From the NCBI GenBank assembly GCA_963707575.1, contig OY970171.1, positions 372,001 to 436,000 on the forward strand: a stretch of DNA of 64,000 nt, read 5' to 3'. This document shows, in pieces, positions 41,365 through 51,195 of the stretch. Position 1 is the stretch's first letter. Every line of letters begins with the position of its first letter. The notes under the pieces are model-generated. The model did not search any database, was not told the DNA's origin, and worked only from the letters and a program-made list of their open reading frames with translations. The DNA comes from Gaiellasilicea sp963707575 (GTDB lineage: Bacteria; Actinomycetota; Thermoleophilia; Gaiellales; Gaiellaceae). The position numbers were made by a program, and so were the translations under genes.

Positions 41365-44294
41365 GCGCGCCGGATCCGGCACATGCGCCAGAGGTCGCAC
41401 CACGCGGGGCAGTCGCCGCCCTTCGGGTCGTGCACGACGTCGCCCGCCTGAATCCGCTGCGCCAGGCCGCGCGCCAGATCCCGCGCGCCCTCGACCTGGC
41501 CCCAGAAGGCCTCCTCGTCGAGGTAGTCGTTCTTCGCGAACCCAGGCACGCCGTCGTCCTTGGCCTCGAGCCGGAGCAAGCCGCGCGGCTTGCGCTCGCC
41601 GGCGAGCGGCCGATAGAGGCCGCCGAGCGGCTCGATCCCGACGAGGTCGCGCAGGACGAGCATGTAGAGCGGGATCTGGAGCCGCAGCTCCTTCTCGATC
41701 TCGACGGCCGAATGACCGGTGCGCCCCGACTTGTAGTCCTGGACGATTCCGCGTGCGCTGCCCGGGTCGACGTCGATGCGGTCGATCTTGCCGGAGAGGG
41801 CGATCCCGTCCCCGAGGTCGAGCCCGCGCTGCAGCTCGGGCGCCGAGCGCTCCGACCCGAAGCCGACCTCGAACCGGCGCGGCAGGAGCGGCAGCTCCGA
41901 CGCCGCTTCGTCGCGCACGAGCTGCTCGAGGTCGCGGCGCAGGCTCTGCTCCAGCTCGCGCCGCTCGAGCTCCGTCATCTGCATCGTCACGCCGCCGAGA
42001 GCACCCTCCAAGCACTCCCGGAGGAAGGCGAGCGCATCGTCCAGCCGCGCTGCCTCGACGCGATCGCTTCCGATCTGCTTCGGCAGGCCCGCGTAGAAGC
42101 GGTGCAGCGTGGTGTGCGCCACGGAGCCGCGCAGCATCGCGTCGACGCGGCGGTCGATCTGCCGTGGGTCGATCAGCCGCTCGAAGAACCAGGCCGACGA
42201 GCAGTCGGCGAAGCGCTCGAGCTCGGTGACGTTGAAGGTGGTGCGTGCGGACAGCTCCGCGAGGGCGCGCGGGTGGGTGAGCTTCGTCGGCCGGACGAAG
42301 GCCTTCACCGCGCGCTCGAGACGTCGCTCCCAGCCGTTCGCCGCAGCGATTCCCTCGGCGGCGACGGCGTCCTGGGCCGCGAGCAGCGCGAGGGCCCGCA
42401 GCCGTTCCCGCTCGGTCGGGGCCTGCTCGAGCTCCCACGTCAGCTGCGAGAGCGCCCGCCGTCGTGTCCAGCGCGCGACGTCCTCACGGTCGAAGAGGGC
42501 CTGCACCTCCTCCCAGAACGGGCTCGGCTCGCGCGGGCTCCCCTCGTCGCTCGCCGCCTCGCGCACGAGCGTCAGCCGCCGCGTCGCCCGCGTGCAGGCG
42601 GTGTAGAAGAGGTAGCGATCGCGGGCGACCGGATCGGGTCGCGCCAGCCGCGAGCGCTCGCGGCCGTCGAGCTCGCGCCGCGCCTCGTCGTCGAGGAAGG
42701 GCGACGCGAGCCCGCGGCGCGGCAGGCTGCCCTCCTCGAGCCCGAGCACGAAGACGGCCTCAAAGCGGCGAGTCCGTGCCCGCGAGAGGTCGAGCACGGC
42801 GACGCGGCCACGCTCCCCGGCACGTGCGAGCCGGACATCGGTGCGCTCGAGCGCCGAGACGACGTCGTCCGGCGAGAGCTCTCCGCCGAGGCCGGCCCAC
42901 CCGTCGAGCTCGTCGAGCAGACGTGCAACCGCGTCGTATGCGCGCAGATCGGGCAGCGTCGGCTCTCCGACGGGCGGCGACTCGAGCCCGTGGGCCGACC
43001 GCAGCATGGACGCCGCGAGCGCCCGCACGGCCGCGACCGGCCCGGGCGCGGCGCGGAGCGCCTCGAGCACCGGGAGGGGCTGACCGTCGCGCAGCCTCAC
43101 CGTCTCCTGCTCTACCAGCTCGCCCTCGGTGACCGCACGCCCGCGGAGCCGCCCTTCGAGGAAGTCGACGTTCGTCCGTGCGAGGCCGGAGAAGGGCGAA
43201 CGCAGGAAGCCGTAGAGGTCGCGGCGGCCTCCCCCCTGCCAGCCGAACCTGAGCAGCGCGAGCAGCGCCTGGCCGAGGGGCGTCTGGCCGAGCCGCACGC
43301 GTCCCTCGATCGCATGGGGAATGCCAAGCGTGCCGAGGACGGTCTCGACCGGCGCGCGCCAGCGCTCGACCGCCGGCACGACGAGGGCGATCTCCTCGAG
43401 CGGGGTACCCGCGGCGGCGAGCTCGCGGATCTCTTCGGCTGTGAGCTCGAGCGCGCCGCGCGCTCCTGCGCCCTCGAAGAAGCGGATCGCACCCTCGAGC
43501 TCCGGACCGGCCGGCGCCTCGTCTGCAAAGAGGTGCCGCTCGAGGTGCGCGAGCGCGGCGTGGCCGTAGTCGGCCGCCCGGGCCGGAAGCTCCTCGATGC
43601 GCCCGGCGGCGAGCGTGCCCAGGTCGTCCGCGGTCCTGCCGAGTGACGCGAACACCGGCCGCCCAGGCTCGTAGGGCAGCGAAACCGTCACCTCGGCGCG
43701 GCCCGAAAGCGCCTCGAGAAGCGCCCATTCGGCGCCTGTGAGGTCCTCGAAGCCGTACGCGAAGACCGGGCGCCCGTCCCAGGCCTCGAGCTCGGAGATC
43801 AGCCGCTCCACGGCGCGGCGACGGAGCAGGTCGCGGTCCCAGAGACCGAGCTGGTCGAGCTCCGCCCGGTAGGTGGCGTAGAGACGCCCGAGGTCGCCGT
43901 CGAGCTGATCCGGGTCGAGCAGTCCCGATTCGAGCTCGCCGAGCGCGACCAGGAGGGCGTCGGCGAAGCCGCCGAAGCGCGCCGAGCGGCCGAGGCCGTT
44001 CAGCGAGGTGCGCGCGAGCGCGCGGCGCACGACGAGTGCTCGCTGTGCGTCGCCGGCCACCGGGAGCCCCTCGCGACCGCCGTGTGCCAGCTCGCGGAAG
44101 AGGTCGTCGAAGGTGCCGATCGAGCCGCCGAGCAAGGCGCCGGTGCGGCGCAGCAGGTCACGCTGGACGCGTTCGACGTCCGCCGCGTTCGGCACGATCA
44201 GAAGCGGATCGCGCTCGATCGCCTCCAGGTAGCCCGCCAGCAGACGGGCGATCTTGCCGGCCTTCGCCGGCCCGACGACGAGCGCGAGAGCCAC
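41361..44294 (-). CDS. Helicase-like nuclease subunit, AddB/AdnA-like
   Basis: A 977-residue partner of the preceding helicase. The N-terminal motor is degenerate: the Walker A position reads GPAKAGKIA, lacking the Ser/Thr after the lysine, so it probably does not hydrolyse ATP. Late helicase motifs VLDLSRARTRRFEAVFVLGLEEG and FYTACTRATRRL remain. The C-terminal PD-(D/E)XK nuclease shows GKIDRIDVD and VQDYKSGRTGH, with iron-sulfur cysteines in ADCSSAWFF and CPAWCDLWRMC. A dead motor plus live nuclease resembles mycobacterial AdnA. It is the first gene of the operon. Confidence 0.85.
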   Translation of the reverse strand: MALALVVGPAKAGKIARLLAGYLEAIERDPLLIVPNAADVERVQRDLLRRTGALLGGSIGTFDDLFRELAHGGREGLPVAGDAQRALVVRRALARTSLNGLGRSARFGGFADALLVALGELESGLLDPDQLDGDLGRLYATYRAELDQLGLWDRDLLRRRAVERLISELEAWDGRPVFAYGFEDLTGAEWALLEALSGRAEVTVSLPYEPGRPVFASLGRTADDLGTLAAGRIEELPARAADYGHAALAHLERHLFADEAPAGPELEGAIRFFEGAGARGALELTAEEIRELAAAGTPLEEIALVVPAVERWRAPVETVLGTLGIPHAIEGRVRLGQTPLGQALLALLRFGWQGGGRRDLYGFLRSPFSGLARTNVDFLEGRLRGRAVTEGELVEQETVRLRDGQPLPVLEALRAAPGPVAAVRALAASMLRSAHGLESPPVGEPTLPDLRAYDAVARLLDELDGWAGLGGELSPDDVVSALERTDVRLARAGERGRVAVLDLSRARTRRFEAVFVLGLEEGSLPRRGLASPFLDDEARRELDGRERSRLARPDPVARDRYLFYTACTRATRRLTLVREAASDEGSPREPSPFWEEVQALFDREDVARWTRRRALSQLTWELEQAPTERERLRALALLAAQDAVAAEGIAAANGWERRLERAVKAFVRPTKLTHPRALAELSARTTFNVTELERFADCSSAWFFERLIDPRQIDRRVDAMLRGSVAHTTLHRFYAGLPKQIGSDRVEAARLDDALAFLRECLEGALGGVTMQMTELERRELEQSLRRDLEQLVRDEAASELPLLPRRFEVGFGSERSAPELQRGLDLGDGIALSGKIDRIDVDPGSARGIVQDYKSGRTGHSAVEIEKELRLQIPLYMLVLRDLVGIEPLGGLYRPLAGERKPRGLLRLEAKDDGVPGFAKNDYLDEEAFWGQVEGARDLARGLAQRIQAGDVVHDPKGGDCPAWCDLWRMCRIRRA

Positions 44295-44396
44295 GGATCC
44301 ATCCTAGTCCCGGCCCCTGACGGCTTTTCTCACTCGAAACGGAGGAAGCCCGGAAAGAGCGTAAAAGGAGCGGCCGCTTTCGCCGCGGGTGTCGGG

Positions 44397-44594
44397 CTAG
44401 GCGGTTGCCGACTTCGGGCGGCGGCCGCGCCGCGCGACCTGGCGGCCACCGAGCTTCTCGGCCTCGCTGTCGGTTACGTCGAGCTCACGCACTCCCTTGC
44501 GCGCATCGTGGAACGTGATGCGGATCGTCGCGCCCTTGCCCTCGGCGATCTCTGCGCCGGAGATATCGGACACGAGTACGGTTTTTCGAGCCAC
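44397..44594 (-). CDS. Minimal Lsr2-like nucleoid protein
   Basis: A 65-residue protein. Residues 1-45 resemble the Lsr2 dimerisation domain (KTVLVSDISGAEI, then ATIRITFHDARKGVRELDVTDSEAEKL), and the tail GGRQVARRGRRPKSATA carries an RGR-type AT-hook-like motif as used by Lsr2 to grip the minor groove. Full-length Lsr2 is about 110 residues with a folded DNA-binding domain, which is missing here. GTG at 44594 is supported by AGGAGG about seven bases upstream, among the best ribosome binding sites in the window. It may act as a small bridging or modulating protein; homology is by eye. Confidence 0.65.
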   Translation of the reverse strand: MARKTVLVSDISGAEIAEGKGATIRITFHDARKGVRELDVTDSEAEKLGGRQVARRGRRPKSATA

Positions 44595-44656
44595 GTCCTT
44601 CCTCCTATTCGAGTACGAAAAGACGAGCACAACTTACACGTAAACGCGAAGCGAAA

Positions 44657-45673
44657 TCAGGCTGCTTCTCTCGATCTCCTGATTCGCCAGGATCTGAGCA
44701 AGCTGGTCACGGCTTGTTCCTCCGGATCGAGGCCGATCTCGCGCGCGCGGACGACCCGAAGCCGACGAGGACGGAAGTCGTCCACCGTCCGGCCGTCGAG
44801 GTACTGCTCGATCACGGCCGGGCTGACGTACGAGGAGCGCGCCACCGCCGGGGTATTCCCGAGCCGGTCTCCGACCGTCCGCATCACCGCCGCGAGCCGC
44901 CGCTTCGCGTCGGCCTCCGACTCGGGCGGATCGTGTTCGGCCAAGGCGACTGCTGCCATCAGCGTGCCACCCCAGGTCCGGAAGTCCTTGGCGGAGAACT
45001 CCTCGCCCATGTACTCCTGGATGTAGCCATTGAGCACGGCGCCGCTGAGCGCACAGACACCGTTGCCGTTCTCGTAGCGAAAGAGCCGGCCGCCTCCGGG
45101 GAGCGCGAGCAGCTCCTTGATCGCACCGGCGAGCTCGGCGTCGACCAGCGTGGTCCGCACGAGCACCTTGTGCTTGCCGCGAAACGCGAACGAGACCTTG
45201 TTTCCGCGTACGGAAACGTGCTTCTTGTACAGCGTTGTGACGCCGTAGGTGCGCGAGGTCTTCGCATAGCGGTCGGACCCGACCCGGAACCAGCCCAGAT
45301 TGATCAGCCGCACTGCGATCGCACAGACGCGCTCTGGCTCATAGGTGTCGAGGTCCATGTGCTCGCTCATCGCCAGCCGGAGATCGGGCAGCTTCGCGGC
45401 AAAGCGCACGAGCTTGTCGTACTTCGCCTGCTCCTGCTGAGCGCGAAACTCGGGGTGGTAGAGGTACTGTCGCCGGCCGGCCCGATCGACACCGGTCGCC
45501 TGCAGCTTCGCGCGGGGATTCGGCGAGATCCACACCTCTTTCCACGCGGGCGGGATCACGAGCGCCTCGATCCGCTCGAGCTTCGCCTCGTCCTCGATCC
45601 TCTTGCCGCGCCCGTCGAGATAGCGAAAACGCCCCTTCGACCCGGCACGGCGCCATCCACCTCTGCGCGCCAC
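44657..45673 (-). CDS. DNA topoisomerase IB
   Basis: A 338-residue type IB topoisomerase of the small poxvirus/bacterial kind, which relaxes supercoils through a 3'-phosphotyrosine. The N-terminal DNA-binding part begins GSKGRFRYLDGRGKRI and IPPAWKEVWISPNP. Catalytic-domain landmarks are LGWFRVGSDRYAKTSRTYGV, FRTWGGTLMA with the histidine position replaced by Gly-Gly-Thr as written, and SSYVSPAVIEQY with the nucleophilic tyrosine. GTG at 45673 is the start; it is divergent from the dehydrogenase gene with a 43-base gap. Confidence 0.9.
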   Translation of the reverse strand: MARRGGWRRAGSKGRFRYLDGRGKRIEDEAKLERIEALVIPPAWKEVWISPNPRAKLQATGVDRAGRRQYLYHPEFRAQQEQAKYDKLVRFAAKLPDLRLAMSEHMDLDTYEPERVCAIAVRLINLGWFRVGSDRYAKTSRTYGVTTLYKKHVSVRGNKVSFAFRGKHKVLVRTTLVDAELAGAIKELLALPGGGRLFRYENGNGVCALSGAVLNGYIQEYMGEEFSAKDFRTWGGTLMAAVALAEHDPPESEADAKRRLAAVMRTVGDRLGNTPAVARSSYVSPAVIEQYLDGRTVDDFRPRRLRVVRAREIGLDPEEQAVTSLLRSWRIRRSREAA

Positions 45674-45716
45674 GGAGGGAGTCTGCCCCGATCGACGCCA
45701 GTAGAATCCGCCGCCG

Positions 45717-46787
45717 ATGGATCCGCGGACGATCGTCGTGCTCGAGGGGGACGAAACGGGCCAGGAGCTGCTGGAGGAGGCGCTCCGTGTCCTCGCCCCC
45801 GAGACCATCGGGGTCGAGCTCTCCTTCCCACGCTTCGATCTCTCTCTCGCCAGCCGGCGAGCGACGAAGAACGCCGTCGTCCACGAGGCCGCCAAGGCGG
45901 TCCGCGACTCCGGCCTCGGGCTGAAGGCGGCGACCGTGACACCCGAGACCCCCGGCGACGTCGGCTCGCCCAACCGGATCCTGCGCGAGGAGATCGGCGG
46001 CAAGGTGATCGTGCGGACCGGCCGCCGCATCCCCGGCGTCGTCCCGCTCGGCGGCGTCCATGCGCCCATCTCCGTCGTGCGCATGGCGGTCGGTGACGCC
46101 TACGGGGCCAAGGAGTGGCGCGAGGGCGAAGGCGAGGACGAGGTCGCCTTCCGCACCGAGCGGATCGAGCGGCGGATCTGCCGAGCCGTGGCCGAGTTCG
46201 CATTCCGCCAGGCCGAGAACATGGGCGCCAAGGTCTTCGGCGGGCCGAAGTACACGGTCAGCCCGATCTACGAGGGCATGCTCAAGGAGGAGATGGACGC
46301 CGCCGCGGCGCGCCATCCGGAGGTGACCTACGAGCCACAGCTGATCGATGCCACCTTTGCCCTCCTGATCTCCAGCACGGGCGCGCCGCTCGTCATCCCC
46401 ACGCTGAACCGGGACGGCGACATCCTCTCCGACCTCGTGCTCCCGCTCTTCGGCTCGATCGCCGGCTCCGAGTCGCTGCTCGTGGCCTTCGACGACGACT
46501 ACGTCCCGGACGCGCTGATGGCGGAGGCCGCCCACGGAACGGCACCGGCGCTGTACGGCAAGGACGTCGCGAACCCGATGGCGATGATCCTCGCCGGAGC
46601 CGCCCTGCTCTCGCACGCAGACGAGGAGCTGCAGCAAGCCGGCCGCGCGATCCGCGAGGCATCCCTCGAGGCGGTATCCGAGGGGATCAGGACGGCCGAT
46701 CTCGGCGGCCATGCCGGCTCGCGCGAGTATACGGACGAGGTGATCCGGCGCACGCGCTCGAAGCTGGAGGTCTGGGCCGCGCTCTAG
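45717..46787 (+). CDS. Isocitrate/isopropylmalate dehydrogenase-family protein
   Basis: A 356-residue beta-decarboxylating dehydrogenase. Family landmarks are VVLEGDETGQELLEEAL at the N-terminus, the metal-binding region LNRDGDILSDLVLPLFGSIAGSESL and the adenine-binding stretch AEAAHGTAPALYGKDVANPMAMILAGAALL. The substrate loop does not let me choose between isocitrate, isopropylmalate, tartrate or homoisocitrate. It stands alone, divergent from topoisomerase IB and convergent with the HD-GYP gene. ATG at 45717 lies directly ahead of the conserved first strand. Confidence 0.85.
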   Translation: MDPRTIVVLEGDETGQELLEEALRVLAPETIGVELSFPRFDLSLASRRATKNAVVHEAAKAVRDSGLGLKAATVTPETPGDVGSPNRILREEIGGKVIVRTGRRIPGVVPLGGVHAPISVVRMAVGDAYGAKEWREGEGEDEVAFRTERIERRICRAVAEFAFRQAENMGAKVFGGPKYTVSPIYEGMLKEEMDAAAARHPEVTYEPQLIDATFALLISSTGAPLVIPTLNRDGDILSDLVLPLFGSIAGSESLLVAFDDDYVPDALMAEAAHGTAPALYGKDVANPMAMILAGAALLSHADEELQQAGRAIREASLEAVSEGIRTADLGGHAGSREYTDEVIRRTRSKLEVWAAL

Positions 46788-46792
46788 CCGAG

Positions 46793-47380
46793 CTACCGCG
46801 AGATCGCGAACGCCGGCGCGGAGGCGCTGATCTCGCCCCGGTGCCAGCCCTCGACGAACGTCCGGGCCAGCGTGGGATCGAATTGCGTCCCGGCGCAGCG
46901 CTCCACCTCGGCGAGAGCCCGCTCGACGGTGAGCGCACGCCGGTACGGGCGGTGCGAGGTCATCGCGTCGAAGGCGTCGGCGACACCGAGCAGCCGGGCC
47001 TCGACCGGGATCTGGTCGGCCGCCTTCCCGTGGGGGTAGCCCTTGCCGTCCCAGCGCTCGTGATGGTGAAGAACGTAGGGCAACGCCGGCACCAGGTCCG
47101 CGACGCCCTCGATCAGGCGCGCGCCCGCGACTGGGTGCGTGCGGATGTGCGCGAGCTCCGCCTCGGTCAACGGGCCAGGCTTGCGCAGGATCCCGGCGTC
47201 GACGGCGATCTTGCCGACGTCGTGCAGCGACCCACCGAGGCGCAGCGCCTCGAGCTCCGAGCGACGCCACCCGAGCAGCCGCGCCAGCCCCTCGGCGAAC
47301 GCGGTGACGCGAGTCGAGTGCCCCTGGAGGTAGGGGTCTCTCGCCTCGAGCGCGTCCGAGAAGCTGGTGAGCAGGGACAC
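46793..47380 (-). CDS. HD-GYP-domain protein
   Basis: A 195-residue protein that is essentially a stand-alone HD-GYP domain. The metal pair His53-Asp54 (GSLHDVGKI) and the full signature HHERWDGKGYP (106-116) are intact, so it should hydrolyse cyclic di-GMP or a related dinucleotide. No receiver or sensor domain is attached in the chosen frame. GTG at 47380 begins just before the first conserved helix (ALEARDPYLQGHS). It is divergent from pntAA. Confidence 0.87.
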   Translation of the reverse strand: MSLLTSFSDALEARDPYLQGHSTRVTAFAEGLARLLGWRRSELEALRLGGSLHDVGKIAVDAGILRKPGPLTEAELAHIRTHPVAGARLIEGVADLVPALPYVLHHHERWDGKGYPHGKAADQIPVEARLLGVADAFDAMTSHRPYRRALTVERALAEVERCAGTQFDPTLARTFVEGWHRGEISASAPAFAISR

Positions 47381-47453
47381 AGACCGCAACGTTCCAGGGG
47401 AAGGGGCGGTTCCCTGCTGCCGTCCGACGACGTCTCGTAGAGTTGCGGGTCTC

Positions 47454-48563
47454 GTGAAGCTGGCAGTTCCCAGAGAGACGGCGCCGGACGAGCGCCGAGT
47501 CGCGCTCGTGCCCGAGGCGGTGCGCCGCCTGGGCGAGGGGTTCCAGGTCGCCGTGGAACGCGGCGCGGGCGAGCGGGCGGGCTTCGCCGACCACGAGTAC
47601 GAGGCCGTCGGCGCCTCCCTCGTGGGCGGCGACGAGCTCCTCCGCGACGCCGCGGCCGTTGTCCGCGTCGCGCCCCCGTCGCCCGCAGAGGTGGACGCCC
47701 TCGCGCCCGGAACGATCCTGATCGGCTTCCTCGCGCCGCTGTCCGACCCCGACGGCGTCAGGCGGCTGCAGCAGCGTGGAGTCGTCGCGTTCGCGATGGA
47801 GTCGATTCCGCGGATCACGCGCGCCCAGACGATGGACGCGCTCTCGTCGCAGAGCACCGTCGCTGGTTACAAGGCCGCGGTGCTGGCTGCGGACCGTCTG
47901 CCACGGCTCTTTCCGCTGCTGATGACCGCCGCCGGCACCGTCGCGCCGGCGAAGGTGCTCGTGCTCGGCGCAGGCGTGGCCGGGCTCCAGGCGATCGCGA
48001 CCGCACGGCGGCTCGGCGCCGTCGTCTCGGCCTTCGACACGCGCCCCGTCGTGCGCGAGCAGGTCGAGAGCCTCGGCGCGAGCTTCCTCGACCTCGGCGT
48101 GCGCGGCGAGGAGACCGCCGGGGGCTACGCGGTGGAGCTGACGCCCGAGCAGCAGGAGCAGCAGACGGCGGCGCTCGCGGAGCGCATCGCCGACATGGAC
48201 GTCGTGATCACGACGGCTCTGATCCCGGGGCGCCCGGCGCCATGCCTGATCCCCGCCTCCGCGGTCGCGTCGATGCGGCTCGGATCCGTGATCGTCGACC
48301 TCGCCGCGGAAGCGGGCGGCAACTGCGAGCTGACCGAGCCTGGCGCCGAGACTCTGCGCGAGGGCGTGACGATCATCGGGACGACGAATCTCGCGGCCAC
48401 GATGCCCTACCACGCGAGCCAGCTGTACGCCCGGAACGTGACGGCGCTCCTCCAGCACCTGGCGCCGAGCGGAGAGCCCGAGCTCGACTTCGAGGACGAG
48501 ATCACGCGCAGCGCCTGCGTCGCGCGACCCGAGGTGCCAGAGGTCCAGCAGGTGGATGCGTAG
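47454..48563 (+). CDS. pntAA: NAD(P) transhydrogenase alpha subunit, soluble part
   Basis: A 369-residue NAD(H)-binding subunit of the proton-translocating transhydrogenase. It begins VKLAVPRETAPDERRVALVPEAV, has SSQSTVAGYKAAVLAA, the dinucleotide loop LVLGAGVAGLQAIATARRLGA and VIVDLAAEAGGNCELT, all typical of PntAA. It lacks membrane helices, which are carried by the separate next gene, the split-alpha layout. GTG at 47454 is the start. Its stop overlaps the pntAB GTG. Confidence 0.92.
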   Translation: MKLAVPRETAPDERRVALVPEAVRRLGEGFQVAVERGAGERAGFADHEYEAVGASLVGGDELLRDAAAVVRVAPPSPAEVDALAPGTILIGFLAPLSDPDGVRRLQQRGVVAFAMESIPRITRAQTMDALSSQSTVAGYKAAVLAADRLPRLFPLLMTAAGTVAPAKVLVLGAGVAGLQAIATARRLGAVVSAFDTRPVVREQVESLGASFLDLGVRGEETAGGYAVELTPEQQEQQTAALAERIADMDVVITTALIPGRPAPCLIPASAVASMRLGSVIVDLAAEAGGNCELTEPGAETLREGVTIIGTTNLAATMPYHASQLYARNVTALLQHLAPSGEPELDFEDEITRSACVARPEVPEVQQVDA

Positions 48564-48851
48564 TGGAGCCAACGCTCGTCATCGAGCTGACGATCCTCGT
48601 GCTCTCGATCTTCCTCGGCATCGAGGTGATCTCGAAGGTGCCGACGATGCTGCACACGCCGCTGATGTCGGGCACGAACGCGATCCACGGCATCGTCCTC
48701 GTGGGCGCGATCCTCGTCGCCGGTCGCAGCGACGGCGACACGCTGACGCTCGTCGTCGGCTTCTTCGCGGTCGTGCTCGGCACGGCGAACGTGGTCGGAG
48801 GGTTCGTCGTCACCGACCGGATGCTCGAGATGTTCAAGCAGCGGGGGCCAC

Positions 48852-48871
<20 letters not shown>
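48563..48871 (+). CDS. pntAB: NAD(P) transhydrogenase alpha-2 membrane subunit
   Basis: A 102-residue protein with three membrane helices (about 6-22, 42-56, 63-85), the normal size of PntAB. Landmarks are EVISKVPTMLHTPLMSGTNAIHGIVLVGA and NVVGGFVVTDRMLEMF. It helps build the proton channel. GTG at 48563 overlaps the TAG stop of pntAA, and its own end overlaps pntB by 20 bases, so the three subunits are translationally coupled. Confidence 0.93.
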
Positions 48872-50237
<1,366 letters not shown>

Positions 50238-50238
50238 C

Positions 50239-51177
50239 GTGCCCGTCCCCTTCTTCGGCGCGCGCGACGTCGAGGCCGCCGTGCCGCCGCAGGTGGCGTA
50301 CGAGGCGGTGCGCGACGGGTTCCTCGCCTACGCAAGCGGCGAGTGGACGATGCAGCCGAAGCTGTACGTCACGAACTATCCGGCGGGCGACTTCCGCGCC
50401 ATGCCGGCGCTGGGCGGGGGCCACGCGCTCCTGAAGTGGGTGACGTCGTTTCCCGGGAACCCGGCGCGCGGGCTGCCGACGGTGAGCGGTCTCGTCGTCC
50501 TCTCCGACGCCGAGACCGGCGTCGTCGTGGCGCTGCTCGAGGCCGGTGCGGTGACCGCGTTGCGAACGGGAGCGGCGGCCGTGCTCGCGGCGGAGACGCT
50601 CGGGCGCCCCGACGCCGACACCGCCGCGGTCGTCGGCACCGGCGTCAACGGCCGGGCCGCGGTGCGCACGTTCGCGGCGTTCGGCCGGCGCGTGGCGGTC
50701 TGGGACGTGGATCCCGCTCGCGCCGAGGCGGCGGCGGCCGACCTCGGGGCGGAGCTGGCGGGCTCACTGGAGGAGGCGCTTGCGGCCGATCTGCTCGTCA
50801 CCGTGACCCCCGGCAAGGAGATCCTGCTCCCCGAGGGCTCGCTGCGACCCGGCCAGCACGTGAGTCTGATGGGGGCCGACGGGCCCGGTAAGGCCGAGAT
50901 CGCTGTGGCCGAGCTGGCCCGGGCGCGCGTCTTCTGCGACGACTGGGAGCAGGCAAGCCACGGCGGCGAGCTCGCCGCCGCCGTCGAGGCGGGCGTGCTG
51001 GAGCGCGGCGACGTGACGGTGCTCGGTGAGGTGCTCGCAGGCTCGGCGGACGGCCGGGTCGCCGCGGAGGAGATCACGGTGTTCGACTCGACCGGGCTCG
51101 CGATCCAGGATCTCGCGGTCGCCCGCGCCGCCCTGGCACGGGTCGGTGAGCTCGACTTGCCCATGCTGGAGCTCTAG
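50239..51177 (+). CDS. Ornithine cyclodeaminase/mu-crystallin-family protein
   Basis: A 312-residue NAD(P)-dependent protein of the OCD/mu-crystallin/alanine dehydrogenase family. It has the substrate-binding lysine region ALLKWVTSFPGNPARGLPTV, TALRTGAAAVLAAETL, and the Rossmann motif VVGTGVNGRAAVRTF. Members act as ornithine cyclodeaminase, ketimine reductase or amino-acid dehydrogenase; the sequence alone does not decide. GTG at 50239 follows the pntB stop by one base, so it is the fourth gene of the pnt operon. That suggests a link between its cofactor and the transhydrogenase. Confidence 0.83.
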   Translation: MPVPFFGARDVEAAVPPQVAYEAVRDGFLAYASGEWTMQPKLYVTNYPAGDFRAMPALGGGHALLKWVTSFPGNPARGLPTVSGLVVLSDAETGVVVALLEAGAVTALRTGAAAVLAAETLGRPDADTAAVVGTGVNGRAAVRTFAAFGRRVAVWDVDPARAEAAAADLGAELAGSLEEALAADLLVTVTPGKEILLPEGSLRPGQHVSLMGADGPGKAEIAVAELARARVFCDDWEQASHGGELAAAVEAGVLERGDVTVLGEVLAGSADGRVAAEEITVFDSTGLAIQDLAVARAALARVGELDLPMLEL

Positions 51178-51195
51178 CTCGGCGTAAGGAACGAG

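Noticed and set aside
37912..42438. Longer form of the AddA-like gene starting near 42438
   Set aside because: The extra 358 codons lie antisense in frame to nothing recognisable and overlap the conserved nuclease domain of the AddB-like gene. ATG at 41364 with an ATGA overlap is clearly the start.
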